In this document: one piece after another, positions 19,012-27,030 of the stretch
Layout: every line of letters begins with the position of its first letter
Position numbering within the stretch: the first letter of the stretch is position 1
Made by a program: the position numbers and the translations under genes
The notes under the pieces: generated by a model
The model's database searches: none
What the model was told of the DNA's origin: nothing
What the model saw: the letters and a program-made list of their open reading frames with translations, nothing else
Assembly (NCBI RefSeq): GCF_014218805.1
Contig: NZ_JACJUV010000008.1
Span: forward strand, 496,001 to 560,000
Origin: Teredinibacter franksiae
GTDB lineage: Bacteria > Pseudomonadota > Gammaproteobacteria > Pseudomonadales > Cellvibrionaceae
Reading direction: 5' to 3'
DNA length: 64,000 nucleotides

Positions 19012-19431
19012 CTATGAATAGCGCGCAAAAGCTTGTCGACAATCGGTATTAAGCTCATCTATTTGATCATTCAACGTCCACAAATCGAACAGAATACCCA
19101 AACCACATAGGCCAAAAGTGAACAGGTAAATAATGCCTGAAATCCATTTCCCCATGTACATACGGTGCACGCCAAACACGCCGAAGAAAAAGAGCAGCAG
19201 CCAGCTCGCCGAGTAATTAACCTCTCCCTGGATGTAGCTTCGATCGGCCTCTCGGTCCATAGACGGAATCAGAAAAAAATCGATTATCCATCCAATAAAA
19301 AACAGCCCTAAAGTAAAAAACCAAATAGTGCCGGTGATCGGTTTGCCATAGTAAAAACGGTGAGCGCCGATAAAACCGAATATCCAAGCGAGGTAGCCGA
19401 CGATAACCGAGTGGGAGTTATTGCGTTGCAT
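19012..19431 (-). CDS. TM2 domain-containing membrane protein
   Basis: A 139-residue membrane protein with two TM2-like units: GYLAWIFGFIGAHRFYYGKP near the start, and a second (WLLLFFFGVFGVHRMYMGKW) in the middle. Each is followed by a TGTIWFFTLGLFFIGWIID-type hairpin. The start ATG follows AAGGA by seven bases. The function of bacterial TM2 proteins is unknown. Confidence 0.9.
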   Translation of the reverse strand: MQRNNSHSVIVGYLAWIFGFIGAHRFYYGKPITGTIWFFTLGLFFIGWIIDFFLIPSMDREADRSYIQGEVNYSASWLLLFFFGVFGVHRMYMGKWISGIIYLFTFGLCGLGILFDLWTLNDQIDELNTDCRQAFARYS

Positions 19432-19971
19432 TGACGTTCCTTTATTGAAATTTTACCTCTACTCTTAACAGGTTTCATGCCAACACATAACACACTGATT
19501 TTATTAGATTTTTTTGGCGATCAATAGAACAACTAACGAAGGAGTTAGTCGTCACCACCAATTTTTAGTCGTTATCACCAGCTTTAATTACGGCGCCTCC
19601 AGCCAACGCCCCGTGTGACAAACTGACGCTAAAACACCCCTCGTCACTGCATTTTAATGAAAAGATAACCTTTCGCTGTATTAACATCTCAGTACTTGCT
19701 GGGCTATTGCTCTTCTGGCATTTGGCCAACATCACAAGTTTCAATTCAGCCTTTCCAGAAGAGAACGGGTTTGCCCTACGCAATGGGGCGGGCAGACACA
19801 TAAAAAAATATGCCCGAATTTTTTAGCGAAGAAAGCCGTCTCTACAAAGGTTATAACGGAATGACTGATGACCGAGGAAAAGATAAAAAAATAGCAAAGT
19901 CGAACGCGCGCACTACACCAACGTGTATATGTACTTGAATAATTTGGGGGAATTTTAAACGTAATGGAGGC
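19432..19971. other. Gene-poor gap upstream of the TM2 gene
   Basis: No convincing gene. It contains an imperfect direct repeat (TTAGTCGTCACCACCA and TTAGTCGTTATCACCA, 14 of 16 matches) near 19,545-19,580. A 78-codon frame on the minus strand shows no family pattern or ribosome-binding site and is not called. Confidence 0.5.
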
Positions 19972-20077
19972 GACCCAACCCAGCCACACCCCGGCACACA
20001 ATTATACTGCTACCGTTGCTCCCTTCCAGGCCTGGCGGAGTTCACAGCGAATCGTTGCGAGGGGACCAGATTGGGCC
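19972..20077 (-). ncRNA. ffs: Signal recognition particle RNA (4.5S, small bacterial type)
   Basis: The minus strand carries the conserved SRP RNA apical domain with CCAGGCCTGGAAGGGAGCA and the following ACGGTAGC, matching the Ffh-binding loop and its GGAAG tetraloop region in gammaproteobacteria. The ends pair: GGCCCAATC at the 5' side with GGTTGGGTC at the 3' side (nine pairs including G-U), giving a single long hairpin of about 106 nt. The RNA binds Ffh to target nascent membrane proteins. Ends are set by the terminal stem and may be off by a few bases. Confidence 0.9.
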
Positions 20078-20087
20078 ACCATTACAA

Positions 20088-20112
20088 ATCGGGAAACGGA
20101 TTCGTTCCCGAG
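20088..20112. promoter_or_regulatory. Inverted repeat just upstream of the SRP RNA
   Basis: CGGGAAACG and CGTTCCCG form an 8-bp near-perfect inverted repeat separated by four bases, 10-35 bases upstream of the SRP RNA 5' end. It overlaps the expected promoter spacer. It may be an operator or chance; no -35 box is convincing. Confidence 0.35.
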
Positions 20113-20166
20113 AGGCAGCGCATTATCCGGTTTTAGCCGAACATTGCAAGCCACTCGTGGTGCTCT

Positions 20167-20214
20167 GGGGTGGTTACGCGACTTCAGCTAGGCCGCAGTC
20201 CGTTCAACCGCCCC
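20167..20214. other. Stem-loop after serA
   Basis: GGGGTGGTT and AACCGCCCC pair over eight of nine positions around a 30-base loop, starting ten bases after the serA stop. No T-tract follows on either strand, so it is not a standard intrinsic terminator. Confidence 0.4.
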
Positions 20215-20223
20215 TAAAGTTAC

Positions 20224-21408
20224 TTATTTGGCCGGTAAAATGACGCGCAGAGAAATAACATGCTCAACATTTTTAATCGCTTCGATTACGGTATCGCTGG
20301 GGCAAGAATCGATATCGAGAATATTGTAAGCCACATCGTTACGGCTCTTATTTACCATATCAATAACATTGACGTCGTTTTCAGCAAATACTGAAAGTAC
20401 ATCACCCAGTACTCCCGACACATTCGCGTTGGTGAAGGTTATTCGGCAATTACTCACCATGCCACCCATACTGGTTTGAGGGAAGTTAACCGAGTTTTTG
20501 ATATTTCCGTTTTCCAGAAAATCACGCAGTTGATTAACCGCCATTACCGCACAGTTCTCTTCGGCCTCTGCAGTACTTGCGCCTATATGGGGAACAGCCA
20601 CTACTTTCTCATGACCAATCAGACAAGGCTCAGGGAAGTCACACACATACTTCCGCAACTTTCCGGCGTCCAGCGCGGCGACAACAGCCTTTGCATCGAC
20701 AATTGCATCACGAGCAAAATTCATAATGGCGGCTGTTGGTTTCATCAGCGCCAGTGTCTCAGCGTTTATCATGTGCTTGGTCGCTTCGATGGCAGGCACA
20801 TGCAAAGACAGGTAATCTACTTCACCCAACAGGGACTGTAGGCTTTCCATGCGACGCACTTCACTTGGCAGCCTCCAAGCGGCTGCGATAGACAGCGCGG
20901 GGTCAAACCCAACCACGTCCATGCCCAGCGCTAGAGCGGCTTCCGCAACCATTGAGCCGATAGCACCCAAACCAACAATGCCTAGAGTTTTACCCGCTAA
21001 TTCACTGCCCGCGAAGCGTTTTTTCTCAGCTTCCAGCAGCTTGGACATTTCACCTGCATCTTGCATGTCGCCCAAGGTTGCGACGAAGTCCTTGCCTTCA
21101 AGAATACCGCGCGAACTTAACAACATGCCGGTTAACACCAGCTCTTTTACCGCATTAGCATTGGCACCAGGCGTGTTAAATACGACAATGCCTTTCTTTG
21201 TGTACTCATCTACGGGCACATTGTTAACGCCAGCACCGGCGCGCGCTACGGCCATTACGCTGTCGGGCAGGTTTTCGTTATGAAGCTTCTGACTCCTCAG
21301 TAAAACGGCTTCGGGAGCAGCGGCTTCTTCACCTACGGAATATTTTTCCTGGGGGAAAAGGCTAAGCCCTTTGTCAGAAATTTTGTTAAATGTACGAATC
21401 TGATACAT
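20224..21408 (-). CDS. serA: D-3-phosphoglycerate dehydrogenase
   Basis: First enzyme of serine synthesis, oxidising 3-phosphoglycerate with NAD. The protein has 394 residues: a substrate domain, a Rossmann segment GLGAIGSMVAEAALALGMDV near 143-163, the catalytic HIGASTAEAEEN, and a C-terminal ACT domain (CRITFTNANVSGVLGDVLSVF) that usually confers serine feedback. It is the shorter, single-ACT form without the intervening domain of long SerA proteins. It follows serC on the same strand with a 280-base gap holding a hairpin, so co-transcription is likely but not certain. Confidence 0.96.
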   Translation of the reverse strand: MYQIRTFNKISDKGLSLFPQEKYSVGEEAAAPEAVLLRSQKLHNENLPDSVMAVARAGAGVNNVPVDEYTKKGIVVFNTPGANANAVKELVLTGMLLSSRGILEGKDFVATLGDMQDAGEMSKLLEAEKKRFAGSELAGKTLGIVGLGAIGSMVAEAALALGMDVVGFDPALSIAAAWRLPSEVRRMESLQSLLGEVDYLSLHVPAIEATKHMINAETLALMKPTAAIMNFARDAIVDAKAVVAALDAGKLRKYVCDFPEPCLIGHEKVVAVPHIGASTAEAEENCAVMAVNQLRDFLENGNIKNSVNFPQTSMGGMVSNCRITFTNANVSGVLGDVLSVFAENDVNVIDMVNKSRNDVAYNILDIDSCPSDTVIEAIKNVEHVISLRVILPAK

Positions 21409-21616
21409 GCTGTTAGCACCTTAATGGTTTTATCGGACCCGGTGAGAACCAGGTCTCTTTCATTTGTCAGCTTTTTTAACATTCAGGCGCAAAAAACTTT
21501 TTAACCTGTTGTTTTCTAAGCACTTAATTTTTGGCCTTGATCTTGCTAAACACCTAAGACCAAGCTTTAAGAGGGCCTTTGGCCCGATTACGGCGAGGTA
21601 AAACCTTGTTTCTTCG

Positions 21617-21643
21617 ATTCGGCCCTGGTCTCCAGGGCCTTTT
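21617..21643 (+). terminator. Intrinsic terminator on the plus strand between serC and serA
   Basis: GGCCCTGG-TCT-CCAGGGCC is a perfect 8-bp stem followed on the plus strand by TTTTTATT. On the minus strand, the direction of serC and serA, the hairpin is followed by GAATCG, not a T-tract. It therefore terminates plus-strand transcription, although no plus-strand gene is visible upstream. Confidence 0.6.
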
Positions 21644-21688
21644 TATTGGTAAAGCTTGTAGCTCAGTTGAACCAGTAAGCCCCTCGTT

Positions 21689-22804
21689 TTATGCGGTAAC
21701 CTGCTGGTAAGCCCAATCTAACCAAGGCATCAACGCCTCTAGATCGGCAGCCTCTACAGTGGCACCCGCCCATATTCTCAAACCTGCGGGGGCATCGCGG
21801 TATGCGCCAATATCGTAGGCAACGCCTTCTTTATCCAGCAGTTTTACCAGTGCTTTTACCTGCTCTGGTTGCGCTTTCAGGGTCAAACAAACACTGGTGT
21901 TAGACAGCGTATCGGCACTCTCCGCAAGGAAGTCGATCCAATCGTTGGCCTCAACAAACGCACTAATCACCGCCAAGTTTGCTTGCGACTTCGCAATGGC
22001 GCCTTTAACCCCACCCAAGCTCTCTACCCAATCCAACGCATCCAAATAGTCTGCTACACAGAGCATAGAGGGCGTATTGATAGTGGCACCTTTAAAGATG
22101 CCCTCAACCAACTTCCCGCCTTTGGTCATACGGAATATTTTTGGCATAGGCCAAGGTGGCGTGTAGCTTTCCAGACGCTCTACCGCGCGGGGGCTAAGGA
22201 TCAGCATACCGTGCGCACCCTCTCCACCCAGCACTTTCTGCCAGCTATAGGTCACAACATCCAGCTTTTCCCAAGGCATATCCATCGCAAAAACAGCCGA
22301 CGTGGCATCACAAATGGTTAAACCTTCGCGGTCATCGGGGATCCAATCACCATTGGGCACCTTTACACCGGAAGTGGTGCCGTTCCAGGTGAAAACAACG
22401 TCTTTGTTAAAATCAACAGCGGCTAGATCCGGTAGCTTGCCGTAATCTGCTTCGAGAATTGCAACGTTGTCCAATTTAAGCTGTTTGGTAATATCGGTTA
22501 CCCAGCCGCTACCAAACGACTCCCAGGCCAACACATCAACGCCGCGAGCACCGAGTAGGGACCACATAGCCATTTCGACAGCTCCGGTATCAGACCCAGG
22601 TACAACACCCACTCTGTAGCCTTCGGGTAAACCCAAGACTTTAGCGGTTTGCTCACAAACACGCGCCATCACATCTTTACCCAATGCAGAGCGGTGTGAA
22701 CGACCCAATGTCGCAACATCGAGTGAAGACAGGTTGTAACCTGGTCGCTTGCTACAGGGACCAGAAGAAAAGTTAGGGTTGGCGGGTTTCGCTTGTGGTT
22801 GCAT
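21689..22804 (-). CDS. serC: Phosphoserine transaminase SerC
   Basis: PLP aminotransferase converting 3-phosphohydroxypyruvate to phosphoserine. The protein is of the variant SerC subfamily (TIGR01365 type, common in alphaproteobacteria and some marine gammaproteobacteria) as seen from [29 protein letters not shown] and the PLP lysine in [15 protein letters not shown]. From the chosen ATG it has 371 residues; GAGGA five bases upstream supports this start over one eight codons earlier. It precedes serA in the same direction. Confidence 0.93.
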   Translation of the reverse strand: MQPQAKPANPNFSSGPCSKRPGYNLSSLDVATLGRSHRSALGKDVMARVCEQTAKVLGLPEGYRVGVVPGSDTGAVEMAMWSLLGARGVDVLAWESFGSGWVTDITKQLKLDNVAILEADYGKLPDLAAVDFNKDVVFTWNGTTSGVKVPNGDWIPDDREGLTICDATSAVFAMDMPWEKLDVVTYSWQKVLGGEGAHGMLILSPRAVERLESYTPPWPMPKIFRMTKGGKLVEGIFKGATINTPSMLCVADYLDALDWVESLGGVKGAIAKSQANLAVISAFVEANDWIDFLAESADTLSNTSVCLTLKAQPEQVKALVKLLDKEGVAYDIGAYRDAPAGLRIWAGATVEAADLEALMPWLDWAYQQVTA

Positions 22805-22828
22805 TTTTGTCCTCGGTTTAACGTCCAA

Positions 22829-22844
22829 AACCCCTAACGGGGTT
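22829..22844 (-). promoter_or_regulatory. Short hairpin in the serC leader
   Basis: AACCCC-GTTA-GGGGTT followed by TTGG lies about 25 bases before the serC ATG. It could be an attenuator-like structure or affect initiation; a leader peptide was not identified. Confidence 0.3.
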
Positions 22845-23057
22845 CTGTTAGGTTTGCGCCAGAAAAAATCCTGAATCCAAATCGGGGTATCCGGGTTAAG
22901 TTTTCACGATGGGGAGCGCGTTCTATATCAGCGATTTTCAGGAGCCTCCTGAAAGGGGCGCCATTATGCCACTCTTACAGGCTCGCTCCTAGTAGCTGCC
23001 GCTTAGATCGGTGGCGCATTTAGCCGCCTGTTGAAACTGATCAATTTAACGTGAACT

Positions 23058-23912
23058 TCAGTACAGCAGTGTATACATCTTCCGCTGATACTCGATGGCT
23101 AATGGGTCTCCTTTACCCAAAACCGCCAGAATGTCAGCAAACACCTTTTTTGCCTCGCCATCGTTAAAGTTCATTTCCAGCTTAAGAATACCGTATAACA
23201 ATGCCAGCGCCTCGCCATAGAAGTCGTGCTGACTGTACTGAACCGCTAACAAAAACGCCGTTTGCCGGTTTGCGGGGTCTTCTGCCAGCTGTTTTTCTAA
23301 TGCTTCAATTTCAGGAGCCTTACCGGCCTCTTGGGCCAACTCCAACCGAGCCCGCACATTTTGATACTCTGGGCCTTGATCCGCCATTTTCACCGTTTCA
23401 AGCACTTGCTGAGCATTCTCCAGGCGCTTCAACTCAATTAAAACCGACACCAATACAATCGCAATATTGCCCTGCTCACCGGAATCCCTGTAAGCCTGCT
23501 GTAATAAGGGCAGTGCTTGAGCGTAATTTTCTTGGCTTATTAGCTCGTTAGCCGACTGCAATTGTAGATCCCAGGGTTTTGGTAAGTACTTTTCCAGCAA
23601 CTCCCTTACCTGCGGCTCTGGTTGCGCACCGGTGAACCCGTCTACGGGCTGACCATCTTTCACCAACATCACCGTAGGAAGTGAGCGCACCCCGAACTGC
23701 GACGTAATGGCTTGCTGCTCATCGGCATTCACTTTTGCTAATAAGAATGCGCCTGCATACTCATTCGCCAACGTTTCCAATATTGGCATTAAACTTTTAC
23801 ACGGTGCGCACCAGTCAGCCCAAAAATCGATAAGAACCGGTCGTTTAAATGATTCATCTATCAATAGGGCCTGGGCATTTTCTTGACTAATTTCAACAAT
23901 GTGATTCGACAC
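23058..23912 (-). CDS. ybbN: Thioredoxin-TPR protein, CnoX/YbbN family
   Basis: A 284-residue cytoplasmic protein with an N-terminal thioredoxin domain (residues 1-110; VLIDFWADWCAPCKSLMPIL, FGVRSLPTVMLV) and C-terminal tetratricopeptide-type helices (ENYAQALPLLQQAY, EAGKAPEIEALEKQLAEDP). The family acts as a chaperone-redox partner (chaperedoxin) that protects proteins and hands them to folding chaperones. Here the redox motif is a complete CAPC, unlike the degenerate SQHC of E. coli, so oxidoreductase activity is possible. It is divergent from phaB. Confidence 0.92.
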   Translation of the reverse strand: MSNHIVEISQENAQALLIDESFKRPVLIDFWADWCAPCKSLMPILETLANEYAGAFLLAKVNADEQQAITSQFGVRSLPTVMLVKDGQPVDGFTGAQPEPQVRELLEKYLPKPWDLQLQSANELISQENYAQALPLLQQAYRDSGEQGNIAIVLVSVLIELKRLENAQQVLETVKMADQGPEYQNVRARLELAQEAGKAPEIEALEKQLAEDPANRQTAFLLAVQYSQHDFYGEALALLYGILKLEMNFNDGEAKKVFADILAVLGKGDPLAIEYQRKMYTLLY

Positions 23913-24103
23913 ATTTCTTCCCCAAGGATTAAGCGTTGTACGTTAATAGAATTAAAATTCATATATGGTAGTTGGAATTCAATTTTCAATGCCACTTTCG
24001 GGTTAATCACTCGCTCTTTTACGGCCAACCCCGGTAATATCAACCTTGGAGTTTCGAAAGCTTTAACCTCAACTAAAAAGTTATCGTTCAAGGAGAATAC
24101 CCT

Positions 24104-24828
24104 ATGAGCAGACTCGCTCTTGTTACTGGAGGTACACGCGGTATTGGTAAAGCCATTTCAATCACGCTTAAAAGGTCTGGTTACAGGGTGGTAGCCGGCT
24201 ACGCAAGCAATGATCAGAAAGCTTTAGATTTCCAAGAAATCAATGATATACCCATCTACAAATTCGACGTTGCAGATTTCGACGCATGTAAAGCAGCCAT
24301 CGAAAAAATTCACTTAGACATGGGGTGCGACATCAGTGTTCTTGTAAATAACGCCGGTATCACCCGCGACAATACTATCCACAATATGACGCCACAATGC
24401 TGGCATAAAGTAATGGAAACCAACCTCGGCTCCTGTTTCAACATGTGCAGAAATGTGATTGGCGATATGCGTTCCAATAATTTTGGTCGTATTGTTAATA
24501 TTGGCTCTATTAACGGCCAAGCAGGCCAGTACGGCCAGGTGAATTATGCGGCGGCAAAATCGGGGATTCACGGGTTCACCAAGGCCTTGGCTCAGGAAGG
24601 TGCCAAGCACAACATTACCGTGAATGCAGTCGCCCCGGCTATATCGAAACAGATATGGTACGAGCGGTGCCTGAACGCGTTCTTGAAAAAATTGTGGCAA
24701 AAATTCCAGTAGGCCGATTAGGTCAAGCCGACGAGGTGGCGCGAGCAGTGGCATTTTTGGTTGCCGATGACGCTGGTTTTATTACCGGCTCTACCCTGTC
24801 GATTAATGGCGGCCAGCACATGTATTAA
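24104..24828 (+). pseudogene. phaB: Acetoacetyl-CoA reductase PhaB, interrupted by a one-base frameshift
   Basis: SDR-family enzyme supplying (R)-3-hydroxybutyryl-CoA for PHA. AAGGAG lies eight bases before the ATG. TGGTRGIGKAI (NADP loop), NNAGITRDN and catalytic NYAAAKSG are intact in the first frame. After NITVNAVAP the frame breaks at CCCCGGC near 24,637; one extra G would restore GY-IETDMVRAVPERVLEK and a normal end at NGGQHMY, giving about 241 residues. As written the first frame ends at 24,712 with 37 aberrant residues after the break. This is either a real mutation or a one-base assembly error; all other codons look functional. Confidence 0.9.
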
Positions 24829-24837
24829 GCCTAAAAA

Positions 24838-24873
24838 AAACCCACCGGCACAATGACGAGCCCGTGGGTTTTT
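24838..24873 (+). terminator. Intrinsic terminator after phaB
   Basis: AAACCCACCGGC pairs with GCCCGTGGGTTT around a ten-base loop and is followed by TTTTT. A run of A precedes it, so it may also work in the opposite direction. Confidence 0.85.
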
Positions 24874-24935
24874 GCTTCACTCCGGTATTGCTTCACTCCG
24901 GTATTGCTTCACTTCGACATTGCTTCACTTCAATA
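24872..24935. repeat. 16-bp tandem repeat, four copies
   Basis: Units begin TTGCTTCACT; the first two copies are identical (TTGCTTCACTCCGGTA) and the last two diverge in the final six bases. It starts within the T-tract of the phaB terminator. Confidence 0.85.
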
Positions 24936-25055
24936 GTGTGCCGCTCGCTACGAGTACCCATGACGGCGCCGTTTCACCATCACCGCTCGGAAACAGTAGC
25001 CGCCTCTCTATGGAAACCCTGCTCTAATCGGCTATCGTTTCAGTTTGCTGCGGCG

Positions 25056-25490
25056 CTACTTTCGCGGCGGTTTTGATTGCAGGCTTTTTCTTCCCGGTGG
25101 CTTTTTCCCCGATGCTTTTTTGGCTTCCGTTTTCGCGGGTTCGGCTGCAACCAAATCACTCCAAGCAGGTATTTCAGGCCAAACCACCGACTCTTGAACC
25201 ATTTCGACGATTTTTTCTTGGGAATCACTCAGCAGCTCGAACGTATCTTTTGTGCTAGCCGAAACTTTCTCCTGAACGGTTTCCCAATAGCTTTTCTGAG
25301 CATCACAAATTGTGTCCATATCCGTTGTGCCCGACAAGCCCTTTGCATGCTCAATTGTGTCAGCCATTACACCACTAACCAGATCTAACTGCTTCTCTCG
25401 AATAGTATTCAGCGTTTCCAAGTTTATGGACATAATATCGGTCAAAGGTTTAAACATCGATTCAGTTTGTTCATACATTTTTTCGTACAT
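25056..25490 (-). CDS. Phasin family protein (first of two)
   Basis: PHA granule surface protein, 144 residues as written. AAGGAG eight bases upstream of the ATG decides this start. The body MYEQTESMFKPLTDIMSINL, EKQLDLVSGVMADTIEHAKG and the amphipathic helices to about residue 115 match phasin_2-type proteins and the neighbouring second phasin. The Lys/Pro-rich tail ends abruptly. Adding one A to the AAAAA run near 25,102-25,106 would give a longer tail rich in Lys-Ala that ends at 25,024, more typical for phasins. The tail frame is therefore uncertain. Confidence 0.82.
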   Translation of the reverse strand: MYEKMYEQTESMFKPLTDIMSINLETLNTIREKQLDLVSGVMADTIEHAKGLSGTTDMDTICDAQKSYWETVQEKVSASTKDTFELLSDSQEKIVEMVQESVVWPEIPAWSDLVAAEPAKTEAKKASGKKPPGRKSLQSKPPRK

Positions 25491-25946
25491 AACGACGCTC
25501 CTTAATGTGTTTTGAGGCTCAGAGGCAGCGCCTACTGAATTCGCCACGCTATAAAGAAAAATAAAGCTATTTGCCCCGGGGCCACGCCCTTATCGGCTAG
25601 CCAATAACAACACAGCTCGCGGCTAAACCTTAGGAAACCGAACAAAACAATAGCCTGCTGCAGCGCAATAACGGCAAGAACCTTTCAACCAGAGGCACAC
25701 GAGCCGACGACACCTTTCTCACCGTAGTAATATCAGCGCGTAAACGCCGGCAATGGAATGAGCAACCACTTTCCGGCATCACCAATCACCTACTCCCGGG
25801 TTCGTATCTCGCCGCTAAAGAAAAGCCCGGTCTGGCCGGGCTTGGAGCCCTACACAAAGGCTCGTTCAGGTTGGTTTTACTGCGCACTCCTTGGACCCGT
25901 CCATTTATAAACACCCAGCCCTTTAAAGAATGCACCCTGAACAGGG
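25491..25946. other. Gap between the two phasin genes
   Basis: Holds the terminator of the second phasin transcript and the presumed promoter of the first phasin. No gene is evident in any frame. Confidence 0.5.
25815..25843 (-). terminator. Intrinsic terminator downstream of the second phasin gene
   Basis: On the minus strand AAGCCCGG-CCAGA-CCGGGCTT is followed by TTCTTT. It ends transcription coming from phaR/phasin before the first phasin gene. Confidence 0.8.
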
Positions 25947-26264
25947 TTACTGAACTACAGCCGCGCTTTTAATCACTTCGCCGGCTTTTTCTTGGGTTGT
26001 GGTAAAGATTTCATAGGCTTCCGTAGACGCAGCAACCATCTTCTCCTGAAGACCTTCAACATAAGTTTTTTGCGTTTGGTAAACACCAGAAAAATCTTTT
26101 TGAGACCCTATCTCCTTAGCAAAGGCCATGCTTTCATTAACCATGTCAGTTACCAAAGACTTTTGCTTCTCTGCCAGCTCCTCCATCACTTTGGAGTTCA
26201 ACGAAAGCAGTTCATTCATGGGTTTAAATACGTTTTGAGCTTGTTCGAACATTTTATCTAACAT
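25947..26264 (-). CDS. phaP: Phasin family protein PhaP (second of two)
   Basis: A 105-residue PHA granule-associated protein. AAGGAGGAT upstream of the ATG sets the start; a frame 33 residues longer lacks such a signal. The sequence MFEQAQNVFKPMNELLSLNS, AEKQKSLVTDMVNESMAFAKE and YVEGLQEKMVAASTEAYEIF is the standard amphipathic phasin pattern and resembles the first phasin. It lacks the Lys-rich tail. It sits between the first phasin and phaR, which in other bacteria represses phasin genes. Confidence 0.88.
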   Translation of the reverse strand: MLDKMFEQAQNVFKPMNELLSLNSKVMEELAEKQKSLVTDMVNESMAFAKEIGSQKDFSGVYQTQKTYVEGLQEKMVAASTEAYEIFTTTQEKAGEVIKSAAVVQ

Positions 26265-26504
26265 AGGTCTATCCTCCTTAAACACGATTGCTGCACTGCA
26301 ATATTTACATGTAGTGTAAGAGTGCGAGCCATAGCCGTCAAGAAAATTGACGCGCCGCAGCATATTTTATTAGACGGATTTTATGTTAAAACTTAAGGGG
26401 GAAATAACCGGAAGCGATATACCACCCGGCGGAGGAAAATGGCTAAAGATATGCGGGTTAGGGCTCTCGCACTCAACTCAGCCCCAACACCGACATTGTT
26501 GGCG

Positions 26505-27005
26505 TTATTCGGGTTTAGAGGTAGGCTGATCGCCCTCTTCAGAAGGCGTATCTTTACTCTCGGAGGCTCCTGGCTTAGGGGTACCCGCACCGGCAAAGTT
26601 CTGCCAAATATTCATGTTTTTTTCCATCATCTGGTTAAACACATTCATCGGCGATGTCGTTTCCATAAACTCCTGCATAACCCCCTGGAACGCATCTTGG
26701 CGCTCAAGAAATGCCGACACACTCTGCTCTAAGTATTGCCGCATAAACACTTGCATGTCGGTGCCATAGAATCGAATAAGTTGTTTCAATACTGTTTGCG
26801 TCAGTATCGCTTGCTGGTCGCTCGCTTCTTGCTCGCTTATAATTTGCAGGAGAATACTCTTGGTTAAGTCATTCTCGGTTTTTGAGTCGATAACAATAAA
26901 ATCATCATGCTGCATAACCAGTTCTTTAATGGTTTCCAAGTTAACGTACTGACTTTTAGAGGTGTCGTACAACCGTCTGTTTGGATACTTTTTTATGACT
27001 ATCAC
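26505..27005 (-). CDS. phaR: PHA synthesis repressor PhaR
   Basis: A 166-residue regulator. The N-terminal DNA-binding domain is recognised by IKKYPNRRLYDTSKSQYVNLE, followed by the PHA-accumulation regulator segment ILLQIISEQEASDQQAILTQ and MQVFMRQYLEQSVSAFLERQ. The C-terminus is a Pro/Ser/Glu-rich tail. Translation starts at a GTG behind GAGAG. In other bacteria PhaR binds PHA and represses phasin genes; the two phasin genes downstream fit that role. It follows phaC by 25 bases, so they share a transcript. Confidence 0.94.
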   Translation of the reverse strand: MIVIKKYPNRRLYDTSKSQYVNLETIKELVMQHDDFIVIDSKTENDLTKSILLQIISEQEASDQQAILTQTVLKQLIRFYGTDMQVFMRQYLEQSVSAFLERQDAFQGVMQEFMETTSPMNVFNQMMEKNMNIWQNFAGAGTPKPGASESKDTPSEEGDQPTSKPE

Positions 27006-27030
27006 AGTTATCTCTCAACTTGTTTACGAA

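Noticed and set aside
18518..19021. A 167-codon plus-strand frame overlapping the AEC transporter
   Set aside because: Mostly antisense to a clear membrane protein gene, with no start signal or family pattern.
19565..19801. A 78-codon minus-strand frame in the gap upstream of the TM2 gene
   Set aside because: No start signal and no recognised pattern; composition is not distinct from its surroundings.
20167..20214. Intrinsic terminator for serA
   Set aside because: A stem is present but no T-tract follows on either strand; kept only as an unassigned stem-loop.
24314..24754. A 146-codon minus-strand frame inside phaB
   Set aside because: Antisense to phaB; persists only because of codon bias in the SDR gene.
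24872..24935. Possible CRISPR array
   Set aside because: Units are directly adjacent with no spacers and no cas genes are near; it is an ordinary tandem repeat.
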